From Pseudooceanicola sp. HF7 (lineage in GTDB: Bacteria > Pseudomonadota > Alphaproteobacteria > Rhodobacterales > Rhodobacteraceae): a stretch of 33,340 nucleotides of DNA. The notes beneath the pieces are model-generated. The model was not told the DNA's origin. It made no database searches and worked only from the letters and a program-made list of their open reading frames with translations. The DNA lies in contig NZ_JAATOW010000044.1 of NCBI RefSeq assembly GCF_011806405.1, positions 1-33,340 on the forward strand, in the 5' to 3' direction. A program made the translations under genes and the position numbers. Below are positions 33,321-33,340 of this stretch, piece after piece (within the stretch, counting starts at the first letter, position 1; each line of letters begins with the position of its first letter).

Positions 33321-33340
33321 TCCCCCCAGAGTTTTTCGGC

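Overview
The window reads as chromosomal DNA of a marine alphaproteobacterium, most likely Rhodobacteraceae (roseobacter group). The evidence is high GC, dense operons joined by ATGA overlaps, many LysR regulators, TRAP and polyamine-type ABC transporters, and gene content dominated by catabolism of 'onium' osmolytes (carnitine, butyrobetaine and probably a sulfonium compound). I see no phage, IS, integrase, CRISPR, tRNA or rRNA. Assignments rest on reading motifs and remembered family features; no database search was possible.

Layout. (1) 1-6122: a carnitine / gamma-butyrobetaine operon on the minus strand. In transcription order it holds an acyl-CoA dehydrogenase, an ATP-grasp (NDP-forming) acyl-CoA synthetase, CaiD, a BKACE dehydrocarnitine cleavage enzyme and L-carnitine dehydrogenase (cut by the window edge). 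A GlxA/CdhR-type regulator is divergent. (2) 6226-9126: a gamma-butyrobetaine/trimethyllysine-type dioxygenase followed by a class II aldolase/adducin protein, with a divergent LysR. (3) 9171-10089: a cobalamin riboswitch in front of bluB. (4) 10086-16882: an apparent single operon of a polyamine-type ABC importer (ATPase, Tat-exported binding protein, two permeases), a guanidinobutyrase-type ureohydrolase and a GhrA-type 2-ketoacid reductase, with a LysR upstream. (5) 16954-19749: a LysR divergent from a three-histidine-box diiron desaturase-like membrane protein and a TIM-barrel isomerase-like protein. (6) 20018-24017: a YeiH-family exporter and a complete TRAP transporter. (7) 24189-27929: cytochrome P450, putidaredoxin-type ferredoxin and ferredoxin reductase, with a divergent LysR. 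(8) 27956-33161: a DddD-type double CaiB protein (DMSP CoA-transferase/lyase family) preceded by a GMC oxidoreductase resembling DddA, with a divergent LysR.

How it fits together. Region 1 activates, desaturates and hydrates butyrobetaine to carnitinyl-CoA, then oxidises carnitine and cleaves it with acetyl-CoA towards glycine betaine. Region 2 offers an oxygen-dependent hydroxylation route to carnitine or, if it is a trimethyllysine enzyme, a retro-aldol step. Region 8 predicts cleavage of DMSP or a related onium acid to a 3-hydroxypropionyl product and its oxidation. The P450 system and TRAP importer beside it suggest an additional, possibly undescribed, substrate-preparing oxidation. Short 11-bp-period repeats recur at 19911 and 33183, and several strong hairpins sit at operon ends.
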